Positions 55,158 to 63,688 of a DNA stretch of 64,000 nucleotides are shown here, in pieces; position 1 is the first letter of the stretch; the number at the start of each line of letters is the position of its first letter. The notes beneath the pieces are model-generated. The model did not search any database and had not been told where the DNA came from. It worked only from the letters and a program-made list of their open reading frames with translations. The position numbers and the translations under genes are program-made. Source of the DNA: Rhodobacterales bacterium (lineage in GTDB: Bacteria; Pseudomonadota; Alphaproteobacteria; Rhodobacterales; Rhodobacteraceae); the NCBI GenBank assembly GCA_009993005.1, contig JAACUH010000060.1, positions 1 to 64,000 on the forward strand, read 5' to 3'.

Positions 55158-56324
55158 TCACTCCTGCCAGCGCCCTTCGAAATCCTGCGGGACCAGAAGG
55201 ATGTCGCGGTCGAGCGTGGTCACGTCGCGCCGCCCGCAGAGCGCCATGGTGAAGTCGAGCTCCTTGCGGATGACCTCCAGCGCGGTCTCCACGCCCTTCT
55301 GCCCCATCGCGCCGAGGCCGTAGATATAAGCGCGCCCGATCATCGTGCCCTTGGCCCCGAGCGCCAGCGCCTTGAGCACGTCCTGGCCCGAACGGATACC
55401 GCTGTCGAGCCAGACCTCGGTCTGCCCGCCCACCGCTGCCACGATCGCGGGCAGCGCCCGGATGGACGACAGCGCGCCGTCAAGCTGCCGGCCGCCGTGA
55501 TTGCTCACGATGATCGCGTCGGCGCCGATCTGCGCTGCCATTTTTGCATCCTCGACGTCGAGAATACCCTTCAGAATGAAGGTGCCGCCCCATTTTTCTT
55601 TCAGTTTTGCAACCTTGCCCCAGTCAAGCTTTGGGTCGAACTGTTCGTTCGTCCAGGACGAGAGCGAGCTCACATTGCCGACGTTTTTCGCATGTCCCAC
55701 GATGTTGCGAAAAGTGCGGCGCCGCGTGCCCAGCATCTCCAGCCCCCAAACCCATTTGGTCGACAGGTTGATGATGTTGCGCAGCGTGGGCTTGGGCGGG
55801 GCGGAAAGGCCGTTCTTGAGGTCCTTGTGCCGCTGACCGAGCAATTGCAGGTCGAGCGTGAGCACCAGCGCCGACACCCCCGCCTTTTTCGCCCGCGCGA
55901 TGATATTGTCCACGAACTCCTCGTCCTGCATGACGTATAGCTGGAACCAGAACGGCGCCTTGGTGTTCTCGGCGACATCCTCGATCGAACAGATCGACAT
56001 GGTGGACAGGGTAAAGGGCACGCCGAACCTTTCCGCCGCGCGCGCCGCCTTGATCTCGCCATCCGCCGACTGCATGCCGGTAAGCCCCACCGGCGCCAGC
56101 GCAACCGGCATCGTCACCGGGCGCCCCGCCATCGTGCTCGCGGTGGTGCGGTTCGACATGTCCACGGCAACCCGCTGGCGCAAGCGGATCTTGTCGAAAT
56201 CCGTGACATTCTCGCGGAATGTCTGCTCGGTCCAACTGCCGCTTTCGCAATAGTCGTAGAACATCTTCGGCACCCGCCGCTTGTGGATGCGTTTGAGGTC
56301 CTCGATGCAGGTGATGACGGCCAT
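55158..56324 (-). CDS. lldD: FMN-dependent L-lactate dehydrogenase
   Basis: A 388-residue alpha-hydroxyacid oxidising flavoprotein. The visible blocks are DLKRIHKRRVPKMFYDYCESGSWTEQTFREN, the FMN-site region VALAPVGLTGMQ, ALVLTLDLQLLGQRHKD, KGILDVEDAK, IIVSNHGGRQLDGALSSI with the catalytic histidine, and WLDSGIRSGQDVLKALALGAKGTMIGRAY. It feeds electrons from L-lactate to the respiratory chain at the membrane. Other alpha-hydroxyacids are possible substrates. It is a single gene. Confidence 0.9.
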   Translation of the reverse strand: MAVITCIEDLKRIHKRRVPKMFYDYCESGSWTEQTFRENVTDFDKIRLRQRVAVDMSNRTTASTMAGRPVTMPVALAPVGLTGMQSADGEIKAARAAERFGVPFTLSTMSICSIEDVAENTKAPFWFQLYVMQDEEFVDNIIARAKKAGVSALVLTLDLQLLGQRHKDLKNGLSAPPKPTLRNIINLSTKWVWGLEMLGTRRRTFRNIVGHAKNVGNVSSLSSWTNEQFDPKLDWGKVAKLKEKWGGTFILKGILDVEDAKMAAQIGADAIIVSNHGGRQLDGALSSIRALPAIVAAVGGQTEVWLDSGIRSGQDVLKALALGAKGTMIGRAYIYGLGAMGQKGVETALEVIRKELDFTMALCGRRDVTTLDRDILLVPQDFEGRWQE

Positions 56325-56417
56325 GGCAACCTCCGTTTGCGGCGAATTGGTTAGGTTCTCTTACCAATAGCGTCGCATTGGCGCAATGCCCGGCGTCGCG
56401 CGCGGTGGGGGCGTCAG

Positions 56418-56489
56418 GCCGTGAGTATTTGGGGCACAGAGAAGCCATAAGCGTGCTCGCCCACGACTTCTCTGTGCAATAAATACTCA
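56418..56489. repeat. Long inverted repeat made of two opposed dispersed elements
   Basis: GAGTATTTGGGGCACAGAG (from 56422) and its near-complement (to 56489) flank a loop of about 22 bases, giving a stem of about 22 bp with a few mismatches. The left arm is a copy of the dispersed element. The region follows trpA on the minus strand and may act as its terminator. Confidence 0.75.
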
Positions 56490-56494
56490 AAAAG

Positions 56495-56545
56495 CCCGGT
56501 CAGGTCTGCTGCCCGGTCAGGTCTGCTGCGCGGACAAGTCTCCTG
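56495..56545. repeat. 17-bp tandem repeat after trpA
   Basis: CCCGGTCAGGTCTGCTG occurs twice without a gap (56495-56511 and 56512-56528), and a third degenerate copy runs to 56545, five bases before the trpA stop codon. Confidence 0.8.
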
Positions 56546-56550
56546 TGCGG

Positions 56551-57342
56551 TCAGGCCCGATGCGCACCGGCGGCGAGTGAGGCGACAAAGGCCAGCACCT
56601 CGGCCACGGGGCGGCCCTTGGCGATTTCGGCCACGATGGCCGAGCCCACGACCGCGCCATCGGCGACGGCGGCGATGGCCTGTGCCGCCTCGGGTGTCTT
56701 GATGCCAAAGCCCACGATGACCGGCAGGTCGGTTTGCGCCTTGATCCGGGCGACCTCGGGGCCGACATCGGTGGCCTGCGCATTCGCCGCGCCGGTGATT
56801 CCGGTGATCGAGACGTAATAGACAAAGCCAGAGGTATTGGTCAGCACCTTGGGCAGGCGCGCGTCGTCGGTCGTGGGGGTGGCGAGACGGATGAAGTTGA
56901 GCCCGGCCGCCTGTGCGGGCAGGCAAAGTTCGCTGTCCTCTTCGGGGGGCAGGTCCACGACGATGAGCCCGTCGATGCCGGCCGCGCGGGCGTCTGCCAG
57001 AAAGCGGGCGACGCCGCGCGCATAGATCGGGTTGTAGTAGCCCATCATCACGATCGGCGTCGTGTCATCCGTTTCGCGCAGGTCGCGCGCGATCTGCAGC
57101 GTCTTGTCCAGCGTCTGCCCGCCCGCAAGCGCGCGTTGCCCGGCCAGCTGGATCGTCTCGCCATCCGCCATCGGGTCGGTAAAGGGCATCCCCAGTTCGA
57201 TGATGTCCACGCCTGCGCCCGGCAGGCCCAGCACGATCTCGCGCGAGGTGGCATAGTCAGGGTCGCCCGCCATCACATAGGCGACAAAGGCGCGGCGGCC
57301 TTCGGCCCGCAGCTGTGCAAACTTGGCGTCGATCCGTGTCAT
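56551..57342 (-). CDS. trpA: Tryptophan synthase alpha subunit
   Basis: A 263-residue cytosolic TIM-barrel enzyme that cleaves indole-3-glycerol phosphate to indole for the beta subunit. Motifs are [33 protein letters not shown] (with the catalytic Glu and Asp), [24 protein letters not shown] and [14 protein letters not shown] 57342 gives MTRIDAKF and follows an AAGGA site. trpB is not adjacent; the gene stands alone and diverges from ychF. Confidence 0.95.
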   Translation of the reverse strand: MTRIDAKFAQLRAEGRRAFVAYVMAGDPDYATSREIVLGLPGAGVDIIELGMPFTDPMADGETIQLAGQRALAGGQTLDKTLQIARDLRETDDTTPIVMMGYYNPIYARGVARFLADARAAGIDGLIVVDLPPEEDSELCLPAQAAGLNFIRLATPTTDDARLPKVLTNTSGFVYYVSITGITGAANAQATDVGPEVARIKAQTDLPVIVGFGIKTPEAAQAIAAVADGAVVGSAIVAEIAKGRPVAEVLAFVASLAAGAHRA

Positions 57343-57465
57343 CTCGCGTCCTTTTTGATCCTCCGCGGGTTTGGGCCATGGGCGCGGGAAAATCAATGCC
57401 CTCTCGGCTGGCAGCAGGGTCATCCGTTGCGGGAGCCAGGTGGCAATGGGGCCGGGCGCGCCCCG

Positions 57466-57530
57466 CCTTGCGCAGCCCCGCCTTGCGCAGCCCCGCCTTG
57501 CGCAGCCTCACCTTGCGCAGCCCTGCCTTG
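57466..57530. repeat. 15-bp tandem repeats upstream of ychF
   Basis: CCTTGCGCAGCCCCG is repeated at 57466, 57481, 57496 and 57511 with small changes in the last bases, and a fifth partial copy starts at 57526. The array lies between the divergent starts of trpA and ychF, about 55 bp before the ychF ATG. It is too short and has no spacers, so it is not a CRISPR array. Confidence 0.85.
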
Positions 57531-57585
57531 CCTCGCGCGCCCGCCCGGCCTAGAAGCGCGCGACCGCAGCAGAGGGATCGGGCGC

Positions 57586-58683
57586 ATGGGTTTCAAGATG
57601 GGGATTGTCGGGCTGCCGAACGTGGGCAAATCGACGTTGTTCAACGCGCTCACCCGCACGGCTGCCGCGCAGGCGGCGAATTTTCCCTTCTGCACGATCG
57701 AGCCCAATGTGGGCGATGTGGCGGTGCCCGATGCGCGGCTCGACAGGCTTGCCGCTATCGCGGGGTCGCGCCAGACCATTCCCACGCGGATGACCTTTGT
57801 CGATATCGCAGGCCTCGTCAAAGGCGCGTCCAAGGGTGAGGGGCTGGGCAACCAGTTTCTGGCCAATATCCGCGAATGCGACGCCATCGCCCATGTGCTG
57901 CGCTGTTTCGAGGATGATGACATCACCCATGTCGAAGGCCGCGTGGACCCGGTGGCCGATGCCGCCACCATCGAGACAGAGCTGATGCTGGCCGACCTCG
58001 AATCGGTCGAGCGGCGGCTGCAGAACCTCGGGCGCAAGTTGCGCGGGGGTGACAAGGATGCCGCCGACCAGGTGCGGCTGCTCGAAGCCGCGCAGGCGGC
58101 GCTGGCCGAAGGGCGCCCGGCGCGCACCGTCAAGGTCGATGCCGATGACGCCAAGCAATGGCGGATGCTGCAACTGCTGACCGCCAAGCCGGTCCTTTAT
58201 GTCTGCAATGTCGAAGAGGCGAGCGCCGCTTCCGGCAATGGCCTGAGCGCGCAGGTCGCGGCGATGGCTGCGGCCGAGGGGAACGCTCACGTCGTGATCT
58301 CGGCCCGGATCGAGGAAGAGATCAGCCAACTCGACGCGGAAGAGGCGCAGATGTTTCTCGGCGAGATGGGGCTCGAGGAGGCGGGGCTCGACCGGCTGAT
58401 CCGCGCGGGCTATGCGCTGTTGCATTTGCAGACCTATTTCACCATCGGCCCCAAGGAGGCGCGCGCCTGGACGATCCCCGCCGGCACGCTTGCGCCACAG
58501 GCCGCCGGCGTGATCCACGGCGATTTCGAGCGTGGCTTCATCCGGGCCGAGACCATCGCCTATGAGGATTTCGTCACGCTGGGCGGCGAGGGGCCGGCCA
58601 AGGAGGCTGGCAGGATGCGGTCCGAGGGCAAGGGATATGTCGTGCATGACGGCGACATCCTGCATTTCCTGTTCAACACCTGA
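57586..58683 (+). CDS. ychF: Ribosome-binding ATPase YchF
   Basis: A 365-residue Obg-family P-loop protein that binds ATP rather than GTP and associates with ribosomes. G1 is GIVGLPNVGKSTLFNALT, the switch region is NFPFCTIEPNVG, G3 is DIAGLVKGASKGEGLGNQFL, and the C-terminal TGS domain contains LQTYFTIGPKEARAWTIPAGTLAPQAAGVIHGDFERGFIRAE. ATG 57586 gives MGFKMGIVG after an AGAGGG site; the longer frame upstream reads through tandem repeats and trpA. Confidence 0.96.
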   Translation: MGFKMGIVGLPNVGKSTLFNALTRTAAAQAANFPFCTIEPNVGDVAVPDARLDRLAAIAGSRQTIPTRMTFVDIAGLVKGASKGEGLGNQFLANIRECDAIAHVLRCFEDDDITHVEGRVDPVADAATIETELMLADLESVERRLQNLGRKLRGGDKDAADQVRLLEAAQAALAEGRPARTVKVDADDAKQWRMLQLLTAKPVLYVCNVEEASAASGNGLSAQVAAMAAAEGNAHVVISARIEEEISQLDAEEAQMFLGEMGLEEAGLDRLIRAGYALLHLQTYFTIGPKEARAWTIPAGTLAPQAAGVIHGDFERGFIRAETIAYEDFVTLGGEGPAKEAGRMRSEGKGYVVHDGDILHFLFNT

Positions 58684-58757
58684 CCCCGCCGCATGCCCCG
58701 GGCGCGGGGCGGTATTTGTCCTTGTGGGGGCAGGGGGATGCCGCTAAACACGCCGGC

Positions 58758-58847
58758 GGAGACGTGGCCGAGTGGTCGAAGGCACGCCCCTGCTAAGGGC
58801 GCATACCGGAAACGGTATCGAGGGTTCGAATCCCTTCGTCTCCGCCA
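58758..58847 (+). tRNA. tRNA-Ser (anticodon GCT)
   Basis: A 90-nt class II tRNA beginning GGAGACGTGGCCGAGTGG, with a long variable arm, T-loop TTCGAAT, acceptor stem GGAGACG/CGTCTCC and encoded CCA. The anticodon loop CTGCTAA gives GCT, reading AGC and AGU. Confidence 0.96.
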
Positions 58848-58989
58848 CCACCGCTTGCCTTTGTCCTGGCGCTTGCTCTTGCGCCTCACGGCCTCCACCC
58901 GCCGGGCGTGCGGGATCGTTCCGTCATGGCGGCCACAAGGCGCGACACCCCCCTCCACCTTTTCCCCGAGCGCGGCATGGGTGCGGCGC

Positions 58990-59013
58990 AAAATTTTTCG
59001 TACGAAAAATTTT
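58990..59013. repeat. 24-bp perfect palindrome, core TTTTCGTACGAAAA
   Basis: AAAATTTTTCGTACG continues symmetrically to 59013, giving a perfect 24-bp palindrome with the same core as the pair at 45821-45870. It lies in the gap between tRNA-Ser and glpX, 92 bp before the glpX start. Confidence 0.85.
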
Positions 59014-59104
59014 TCCCGGCCCGACCGACAGTTAGCGGTCACAGACTTGTGCGCTTGGTCCTTTAGGGTCTAGGCGGGATCAATCCAACCCGCAGGAGCC
59101 ACCG

Positions 59105-60070
59105 ATGCCGCAGCCCTCAGAGTTCACCGATCGCATGTTGTCACTGGGCCTCGCCCGCGTGTCCGAGGCCGCCGCCATCGCCTGCGCGCCCCTGATCGGG
59201 CGTGGCGACGAGAAGGCGGCCGATCAGGCGGCCGTGGACGCGATGCGCAAGGAACTCAACAAGCTCGACATCGCGGGCGTTGTCGTGATCGGCGAGGGCG
59301 AGCGTGACGAGGCGCCGATGCTCTTTATCGGCGAAGAGGTCGGCGCCGGCACCGGCCCTGCCGTCGATATCGCGCTTGACCCGCTCGAGGGCACTACGCT
59401 GACGGCCAAGGACATGCCCAACGCGCTCGCCGTCATCGCGATGGGCCCGCGCGGGTCGATGCTGCATGCCCCCGATGTCTATATGGACAAGCTCGCCATC
59501 GGCCCCGGCTTTCGCCGCGGGGTCGTGACGCTCGACATGTCGCCGTCCGAACGTGTGTCTGCGCTTGCTGCGGCCAAGGGCTGCTCGACCACCGACATCA
59601 CCGTCTGCGTGCTCGAACGCCCCCGCCACGAGGACCTGATCGCCGAGATCCGTTCGACCGGGGCCGCGATCCGGCTCATCACCGATGGCGATGTCGCGGG
59701 CGTGATGCATTGCGCCGAGCCGACGCTGACCGGCATCGACATGTACATGGGGTCGGGTGGCGCGCCCGAAGGGGTGCTGGCGGCGGCGGCGCTCAAATGC
59801 ATGGGCGGGCAGATCTTTGGCCGGCTGATATTCCGCAATGACGATGAACGCACCCGCGCCCGCACGGCCGGCATCAGCAACCTCGACCGCGTCTATACCC
59901 GCGACGATATGGTGACCGGCGATGTGATCTTTGCCGCGACCGGCGTCACCGACGGGTCGCTTTTGCCGGGGGTCAAGCGCGAGGTCGGCCATATCACGGT
60001 CGAAACCTTGCTGATGCGGTCCAAGACCGGGTCGGTGCGGCGGATGATCTACCGCAACCCGGTGCGCTAG
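59105..60070 (+). CDS. glpX: Class II fructose-1,6-bisphosphatase
   Basis: A 321-residue cytosolic phosphatase acting in gluconeogenesis (and on sedoheptulose bisphosphate in some bacteria). It has VSEAAAIACAPLIGRGDEKAADQAAVDAMR, GEGERDEAPMLFIGEEVG and the metal-site DPLEGTTLTAKDMPNALAVIAMG, all diagnostic for GlpX. A GGAG site precedes the ATG. recJ follows 42 bp later on the same strand. Confidence 0.96.
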   Translation: MPQPSEFTDRMLSLGLARVSEAAAIACAPLIGRGDEKAADQAAVDAMRKELNKLDIAGVVVIGEGERDEAPMLFIGEEVGAGTGPAVDIALDPLEGTTLTAKDMPNALAVIAMGPRGSMLHAPDVYMDKLAIGPGFRRGVVTLDMSPSERVSALAAAKGCSTTDITVCVLERPRHEDLIAEIRSTGAAIRLITDGDVAGVMHCAEPTLTGIDMYMGSGGAPEGVLAAAALKCMGGQIFGRLIFRNDDERTRARTAGISNLDRVYTRDDMVTGDVIFAATGVTDGSLLPGVKREVGHITVETLLMRSKTGSVRRMIYRNPVR

Positions 60071-60112
60071 GGCGGTCTTGCCAAGCCGGCGTCGCTGCCG
60101 CAGACAGGGCGG

Positions 60113-61864
60113 ATGGATGCCTTTCTGCATGTCGAGACGTCACTGACCGGCCGCCGCTGGGTCGGCCCGGATATGGCGCTCGACCTTGCGGCGCAGGCGC
60201 TGGTGCAGCAGACGGGCCTGCCCGACGCGCTGTGCCGTGTGCTGGCGCGGCGCGGCGTTTCGGCGCCCGACGCGGCTGGATTTCTCGCGCCGCGCCTGCG
60301 CGACCTGCTGCCTGACCCGCTCTGCCTGCGTGACATGGGCGCCGCCGCGGCGCGGTTTCTCGCGGCGGTCGAGGGGCGCCAGCGCATCGCCATCTTTGCC
60401 GATTATGACGTGGATGGCGGCGCCTCGGCCGCGCTGCTGCTCACCTGGCTTCGGCAGATGGGGCGTCCCGCGACGCTCTACATCCCCGACCGTATCGACG
60501 AGGGCTACGGCCCCAATGACGCCGCGATGGCGGGCCTTGCGGCCGGGCATGACCTGATCGTCTGCGTCGATTGCGGCACGCTCTCGCATGGCCCCATCGC
60601 CGCGGCCAAGGGCGCGGATGTCATCGTGCTCGACCACCATCTCGGTGCCGAGACGCTGCCGCCTGCGCTCGCCGTGGTGAACCCCAACCGGCAGGATGAG
60701 GGCGGCGAACTGGGGCATCTCTGCGCCGCGGGTGTCGTGTTTCTGATGCTGGTCGAGCTTGGCCGCCTGTTGCGCGCGCAGGGCCGGCCCGGGCCCGACC
60801 TGATGGCGATGCTCGACCTCGTGGCGCTGGCGACAGTGGCCGATGTGGCGCCGCTCATCGGCGTGAACCGCGCGCTGGTGCGCCAGGGCCTCACCGTGAT
60901 GGCCCGGCGCGAACGGGCAGGGCTGACCGCGCTGGCCGATGTCGCGCGGATGGATACCGCGCCCACGGCCTACCACCTGGGCTTTCTGCTGGGGCCGCGG
61001 GTGAACGCCGGCGGGCGCATCGGCAAGGCCGACCTTGGCGCGCGTCTGCTTGCCACCGCGGACCCGCATGAGGCGGCGGCGCTTGCCGCGCGGCTCGATG
61101 CGCTCAATACCGAGCGGCGCGAGATCGAGGCGCAGGTGCGCGCCGCAGCGCTGGTCCAGGCCGAGGCGCGCGGCACCGACGGCCCGCTGGTCTGGGCGGC
61201 GGGCGACGGCTGGCATCCCGGTGTCGTGGGGATCGTGGCTGCGCGGCTCAAGGAGGCGACAAACCGGCCCGCCGTGGTGATCGGCTTTGACGGCGACGAT
61301 GGCAAGGGCTCTGCCCGGTCGGTGAACGGCGTGGACCTCGGCGCCGCGATCCAGCGGCTGGCGGGCGAGGGGCTGATCGTCAAGGGCGGCGGGCACCGGA
61401 TGGCCGCCGGGCTGAGCCTGACGCGCGCGCAGCTTGAACCGGCGATGGCCAGGCTGGGCGAATTGCTCGCGCGGCAGGGCGCGGGCGTGGGCGGGCCGGC
61501 CGACCTGCGGCTCGACGGGCTGCTGATGCCTGGCGCCGCGACGGTCGAACTGGTCGAACGGCTCGACGCCGCCGGGCCCTATGGCGCCTCGGCCCCCGGC
61601 CCGCGCTTTGCCTTTCCCGACTGCCAGATCCTCTTTGCCAAGGAGGTCGGCACCGGCCATCTCAAGATCACATTTGGCGACGGCCTCGGCGCGCGGATCG
61701 ACGCGATCGCCTTTGGCGCGGTGGAAGAGCCGCTGGGCCAGGCCCTGCTGCACCACGGCGGGCAACGGTTCCACCTTGCCGGCAAGCTTGACATCAATGT
61801 CTGGCAAGGCCGCAAGAGCGCCCAACTGCGCCTCGACGACGCCGCCCCGGCAAGCCGCCCCTGA
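60113..61864 (+). CDS. recJ: Single-stranded-DNA-specific exonuclease RecJ
   Basis: A 583-residue 5'-3' exonuclease used in recombination and mismatch repair. DHH-phosphoesterase motifs are ADYDVDG (near 103), VCVDCGT and VLDHH, followed by VVNPNRQDEGGELGHLCAAGVVF and the DHHA1 region GKGSARSVNGVDLGAAIQ, VKGGGHRMAAGLSL. An OB-like C-terminal domain ends the protein. Length is normal. The gene is followed by tandem repeats and a tRNA gene. Confidence 0.95.
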   Translation: MDAFLHVETSLTGRRWVGPDMALDLAAQALVQQTGLPDALCRVLARRGVSAPDAAGFLAPRLRDLLPDPLCLRDMGAAAARFLAAVEGRQRIAIFADYDVDGGASAALLLTWLRQMGRPATLYIPDRIDEGYGPNDAAMAGLAAGHDLIVCVDCGTLSHGPIAAAKGADVIVLDHHLGAETLPPALAVVNPNRQDEGGELGHLCAAGVVFLMLVELGRLLRAQGRPGPDLMAMLDLVALATVADVAPLIGVNRALVRQGLTVMARRERAGLTALADVARMDTAPTAYHLGFLLGPRVNAGGRIGKADLGARLLATADPHEAAALAARLDALNTERREIEAQVRAAALVQAEARGTDGPLVWAAGDGWHPGVVGIVAARLKEATNRPAVVIGFDGDDGKGSARSVNGVDLGAAIQRLAGEGLIVKGGGHRMAAGLSLTRAQLEPAMARLGELLARQGAGVGGPADLRLDGLLMPGAATVELVERLDAAGPYGASAPGPRFAFPDCQILFAKEVGTGHLKITFGDGLGARIDAIAFGAVEEPLGQALLHHGGQRFHLAGKLDINVWQGRKSAQLRLDDAAPASRP

Positions 61865-61880
61865 CCTTGCCCTGACCTTC

Positions 61881-61958
61881 CCCCCGTCCGCCCCCCGTCC
61901 GCCCCCCGTCCGCCCCCTGACCTTCCCCTCGGCCGCCCCCTGACCTTCCCCTCGGCCG
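61881..61958. repeat. Two tandem repeat arrays downstream of recJ
   Basis: An 11-bp unit (CCCCCGTCCGC) repeats three times at 61881-61912 and is followed directly by two perfect copies of a 23-bp unit (61913-61935 and 61936-61958; starts CCCCCTGACCTTCC). The DNA is strongly C-rich on this strand. It fills part of the 185-bp gap before tRNA-Glu. Confidence 0.85.
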
Positions 61959-62049
61959 TCCCACCCGGCACAGCCAAGGACCGCGATTTTCAGCAAGAAT
62001 CCCCTTGCCCTCGTCTGCCGCTTTCCCTAATAGACGCTTCACGCCGCGT

Positions 62050-62124
62050 GGCCCGTTCGTCTATCGGTTAGGACGTCAGGTTTTCAACCTGAAAAGAGGG
62101 GTTCGACTCCCCTACGGGCTGCCA
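62050..62124 (+). tRNA. tRNA-Glu (anticodon TTC)
   Basis: A 75-nt tRNA, GGCCCGTTCGTCTATCGG to an encoded CCA. The acceptor stem pairs GGCCCGT with ACGGGCT (one G-U), the anticodon stem is TCAGG/CCTGA, the loop TTTTCAA gives anticodon TTC, and the T-arm contains TTCGACT. The 226-bp gap after it, up to the end of hom, holds no supported gene. Confidence 0.95.
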
Positions 62125-62350
62125 TTTTCCGCCAGATTGATGATCCTTGGTCTGTGGCCTGCGCTGCGGCCGCAAGCGCGCACGCGGGCGGTCTGCCGGG
62201 GTATCGCGCCGCCTTTTTTGCCGGGGCGGAATGGGCCTCGCCAGCCAGCGCCACGCCGGTTCTGGTGCAGTGGGCGAGCGCCCGGGCCCAGCGTGTGGCA
62301 AAGATGTCAAACAGGAGCGATCCGGCCCCGACCAGCGCCGCCATCGCGCG

Positions 62351-63637
62351 TCAGACCGCCTCGATCCGGATCGCCACCGGGGTGCCTGCGACAACGCCGG
62401 TCTGAGCAAAGGTCGCCAGTGCTTCGTCCAACGCGCTGCGCGTGGTCTTGTGCGTGACAATCAGCACCGGGGCGGTGGTGTCCTCGTGGCCGTATTGGCG
62501 CATCCGGTCGATCGAGATCGCGCTGTCGCCCAGCACGCGGGCGACCTTGGCCAGCGCGCCGGGCTTGTCGAGCAGTTGCAGGCGCAGGTAATAGGGCGCG
62601 GGCACCGCCGCGCGGGCGGGTTTTGCGGCGCGCAGGGTCGTTGCCGGCTGGCCAAAGGTCGGCAGCCGCAGCCCGCGCGCGATGTCGATCACATCTGACA
62701 TCACGGCGCTGGCTGTCGGCCCCGACCCCGCGCCCGGCCCGCGCAGCACGATCTGGCCCACGCTGTCACCTTCGAGCACCACCATGTTGGTGCCGCCCTG
62801 CAACTGCCCCAGCGGCGATGTCGCGGGCACGAGGCAGGGTGACATGCGCTGTTCGAGCCCCCGCCCGGTCATCTGCGCCACGCCCAGAAGCTTGATCCGG
62901 TAGCCCATGTCGGCGGCCTGGGTGATATCCTCGATGGTGATCGCGCCGATGCCTTCCAGTTCGACACCGTCAAAGGCCACCCTTGTGCCGAATGCGATGG
63001 CGGCGAGCAGGGCGAGCTTGTGCCCCGCGTCGATCCCCCCCACGTCGAGCATCGGGTCGGCCTCGAGGTAGCCCAGCGCGCGCGCCTCCTCGAACACCGT
63101 GTCATAGGGCAGGCCCGCGCTTTCCATCCGGGTCAGGATGTAGTTGCAGGTGCCGTTCATGACGCCCAGCACGCGGCTGATCTCGTTGCCGGCAAGCCCC
63201 TCGGTCAGTGCCTTGATCACCGGGATGCCGCCGGCGACGGCCGCCTCGAAGCGGATCACGCGGCCTGCCGCCTCGGCGGCCTCGGCCAGCGCCTGGCCGT
63301 GGATGGCGAGCAGTGCCTTGTTGGCGCTTGCCACATCCTTGCCCGCGGCAATCGCCGCTTCGGTGGTGTTCTTTGCCGGGCCTTCGTGCCCGCCCATCAC
63401 CTCGACCACCACATCGACGTCCGCCCTCCGGGCGAGCGCGACCGGGTCCGCCTCCCAGGCATAGGCAGAGATATCGACGTCGCGGTTGCGGGTCCGGTCG
63501 CGCGCGCTGACCGCCGTGATGACGACCTCGCGGCCCGCGCGGGCAGCGATCAGCGCGGCATGGGTCTGCACGATGCGCACCACGCCGCTGCCGACCGTGC
63601 CGAGACCGGCGATACCGAGGCGAAGGGGCTGTGTCAT
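62351..63637 (-). CDS. hom: Homoserine dehydrogenase
   Basis: A 428-residue cytosolic enzyme reducing aspartate semialdehyde to homoserine, for threonine, isoleucine and methionine synthesis. It has the NAD(P) loop GIAGLGTVGSGVV, KALLAIHGQALAEAAEAAGRVIRFEAAVAGGIPVIKALTEGL, GVMNGTCNYILTRM, DVGGIDAGHKLALLAAIAFG and a C-terminal ACT domain (YLRLQLLDKPGALAKVARVLGDSAISIDRMRQYG) that usually senses threonine. It converges on the glpX-recJ-tRNA strand. Confidence 0.96.
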   Translation of the reverse strand: MTQPLRLGIAGLGTVGSGVVRIVQTHAALIAARAGREVVITAVSARDRTRNRDVDISAYAWEADPVALARRADVDVVVEVMGGHEGPAKNTTEAAIAAGKDVASANKALLAIHGQALAEAAEAAGRVIRFEAAVAGGIPVIKALTEGLAGNEISRVLGVMNGTCNYILTRMESAGLPYDTVFEEARALGYLEADPMLDVGGIDAGHKLALLAAIAFGTRVAFDGVELEGIGAITIEDITQAADMGYRIKLLGVAQMTGRGLEQRMSPCLVPATSPLGQLQGGTNMVVLEGDSVGQIVLRGPGAGSGPTASAVMSDVIDIARGLRLPTFGQPATTLRAAKPARAAVPAPYYLRLQLLDKPGALAKVARVLGDSAISIDRMRQYGHEDTTAPVLIVTHKTTRSALDEALATFAQTGVVAGTPVAIRIEAV

Positions 63638-63688
63638 GGGCTGTGTCCGGCTGGGAAGGGTTGCGCCGCTGTTAGCGCGTCCGCGGCG

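Noticed and set aside
57466-57530. CRISPR array
   Set aside because: Copies are contiguous 15-mers without spacers, and no cas genes are nearby.
62084-62344. 86-residue open frame on the minus strand after hom
   Set aside because: It overlaps the tRNA-Glu gene, has no clear ribosome-binding site and no recognisable family; a small real gene in 62125-62344 cannot be excluded but is unsupported.
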